Positions 13,876 through 14,799 of a stretch of DNA of 14,799 nucleotides are shown here, in pieces (positions within the stretch are counted from its first letter, which is position 1; the number at the start of each line of letters is the position of its first letter). The notes under the pieces were generated by a model. That model saw only the letters and a list, made by a program, of their open reading frames with translations. It was not told the origin of the DNA and did not search any database. A program made the translations under genes and the position numbers. Origin of the DNA: JBDTMC01 sp039934475 (lineage in GTDB: Bacteria; Acidobacteriota; Terriglobia; Bryobacterales; Bryobacteraceae); the NCBI GenBank assembly GCA_039934475.1, contig JBDTMC010000164.1, positions 1 through 14,799 of the forward strand, written 5' to 3'.

Positions 13876-14745
13876 CTAGCGCGAACTACCGAACGTGTCG
13901 CATGCAGACACTTGGCCCGCCTGCAGACCATTCTGAAACCACTGCATGCGTTGGCGCGACGTGCCATGGGTAAAGTTCTCGGGGCTCACGCGCCCGGTGG
14001 CCATCTTTTGCAGTCGGTCGTCACCCACAGCCGCCACCGCACGCATACCCTCTTCTACATCCTTGTTGTCGATGATCTTTCTTTGCTCGGTGGACTTGGC
14101 CCATACACCCGCAAAACAGTCCGCCTGCAACTCCAATCTCACCGATAGTGGATTCGCCTGCGCGGGGTCGTTCTCGCGCACGCGCTGCACTTTAGCTTCA
14201 ATGCCCAACAGTTTTTGCACGTGATGCCCCATCTCATGCCCAATGACATACGCTTGAGCGAATTCCCCGGGCGCGCCCAGATGGCCCTTTAACTCCTCGA
14301 AGAAGCCCAAGTCGAGGTAGACTTTCTCATCGCCAGGACAGTAGAACGGCCCTGTGGCGCTGCCGGCCGCGCCGCAAGCCGAATCAATCGAGTCCCGGAA
14401 GAGCACTAATTTGGCATGCCGGTAGGCTTTGCCGCCTTGCTCCGGAAGCAAAGTCGCCCACGTCTTCTGCACGTCGTCGAGAACAAAGGAAACGAATTGA
14501 ACCTCGGTGCTCTCTGCGCCGCTGGACACTGGCGCGGAAGTGGCGGCCGGCTCGTCACTCGCGGAGCCGCCGGAAAGCAGCGTGAACAAATTGCGATGGA
14601 ACACTAAGCTCAGCACCAGAACGATGAGAAACCCGCCAATCCCAAGATGCGGGGCGCCCATCCTCATGCCGCCTAACCCACCGCCTCCACTGCTATCCCG
14701 CCGGTCTTCGACGTCGTCGCTAACACCACCCGGTTTCCAGTCCAT
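13876..14745 (-). CDS. ypfJ: YpfJ-type neutral zinc metallopeptidase, single-pass membrane protein
   Basis: The 289-residue protein begins in the family manner (MDWKPGGVSDDVEDRR, compare the usual 'M.W.g.r.S.NveDrR'). A Gly-rich linker precedes one membrane segment (about 33-52, HLGIGGFLIVLVLSLVF), leaving the C-terminal domain outside the cytoplasm. The catalytic site is GHEMGHHVQ with zinc ligands His170 and His174 and Glu171, and a likely third ligand Glu206 in RLELQADCFAGVWA, the conserved second motif of the family. Cysteines 124 and 136 fall in the conserved S-ACG...FYCPGDEKVY region and could form a disulfide. Family knowledge: widespread putative peptidases, substrate largely unknown. 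The gene is the first one in from the right edge; no strong ribosome site precedes the ATG. The symbol denotes family resemblance only. Confidence 0.92.
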   Translation of the reverse strand: MDWKPGGVSDDVEDRRDSSGGGGLGGMRMGAPHLGIGGFLIVLVLSLVFHRNLFTLLSGGSASDEPAATSAPVSSGAESTEVQFVSFVLDDVQKTWATLLPEQGGKAYRHAKLVLFRDSIDSACGAAGSATGPFYCPGDEKVYLDLGFFEELKGHLGAPGEFAQAYVIGHEMGHHVQKLLGIEAKVQRVRENDPAQANPLSVRLELQADCFAGVWAKSTEQRKIIDNKDVEEGMRAVAAVGDDRLQKMATGRVSPENFTHGTSRQRMQWFQNGLQAGQVSACDTFGSSR

Positions 14746-14799
14746 ACCGGCGACGTAGCAATCCAGAGGCCGCTTTAATCGTCCCAGACCCAGCGGTTA
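14746..14799. other. Right-edge sequence without assignable gene
   Basis: The last 54 bases lie upstream of the metallopeptidase. They are too short to assign, and hold no clear promoter or ribosome site. Confidence 0.4.

Noticed and set aside
1..14799. CRISPR arrays, insertion sequences, phage genes, rRNA/tRNA genes
   Set aside because: Looked for across the window; no repeat arrays, transposase motifs, terminal inverted repeats with duplications, or tRNA folds were found.

Overview
The window is a compact, GC-rich stretch of a bacterial chromosome, most likely from an Acidobacteriota member near Candidatus Solibacter/Bryobacterales. That placement is an inference from gene content: an about 1100-residue Oar-like TonB-dependent receptor with an N-terminal carboxypeptidase-regulatory domain and no SusD partner, a sigma factor of the acidobacterial/planctomycete-rich ECF type (Sigma70_ECF), a Tat-exported Gfo/Idh/MocA oxidoreductase, and many small Sec-exported proteins. 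The cell is clearly Gram-negative (two outer-membrane beta-barrels). I see no rRNA, tRNA, CRISPR array, insertion sequence or phage gene.

Layout, left to right. 1-667 (-) is the N-terminal part of a SurA/PrsA-like peptidyl-prolyl isomerase that runs off the left edge. 797-2233 (-) is an exported SGNH/sialate O-acetylesterase-type esterase, preceded at 2257-2661 (-) by a small exported BON-domain protein in a likely operon. Divergent from it is a Tat-exported Gfo/Idh/MocA oxidoreductase (2713-3921, +), whose ATG lies exactly where a perfect TATAAT box would start transcription. A GC-rich hairpin separates it from a convergent chemoreceptor (MCP, 3972-5395, -) whose reading frame is broken in a run of eight A's. 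Upstream of the MCP, same strand, is an alginate-export-type outer-membrane porin (5439-6707, -). Then come a small secreted protein (6821-7102, +) and a PaiB-like FMN-binding protein with an unusual export leader (7139-7846, +), which meets an ECF sigma factor (7843-8451, -) tail to tail.

8686-9099 (-) encodes a short exported protein of unknown function, divergent from a LacI-family regulator (9268-10263, +). The intergenic region holds two near-identical LacI-type operators, each sitting on the predicted transcription start of one of two good sigma70 promoters, so the regulator probably controls both itself and the unknown gene. A second GC-rich hairpin separates the regulator from the large TonB-dependent receptor (10300-13608, -). 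The right end holds a YpfJ-type zinc metallopeptidase (13876-14745, -), with a striking GAAA-capped hairpin downstream of it.

Taken together this reads as an envelope and carbohydrate-scavenging neighbourhood: outer-membrane uptake proteins, exported sugar-modifying enzymes, a sugar-type repressor and a chemoreceptor. The items most worth checking are the MCP frameshift site, the LacI divergon with its unknown target, and the export leader on the PaiB-like protein.
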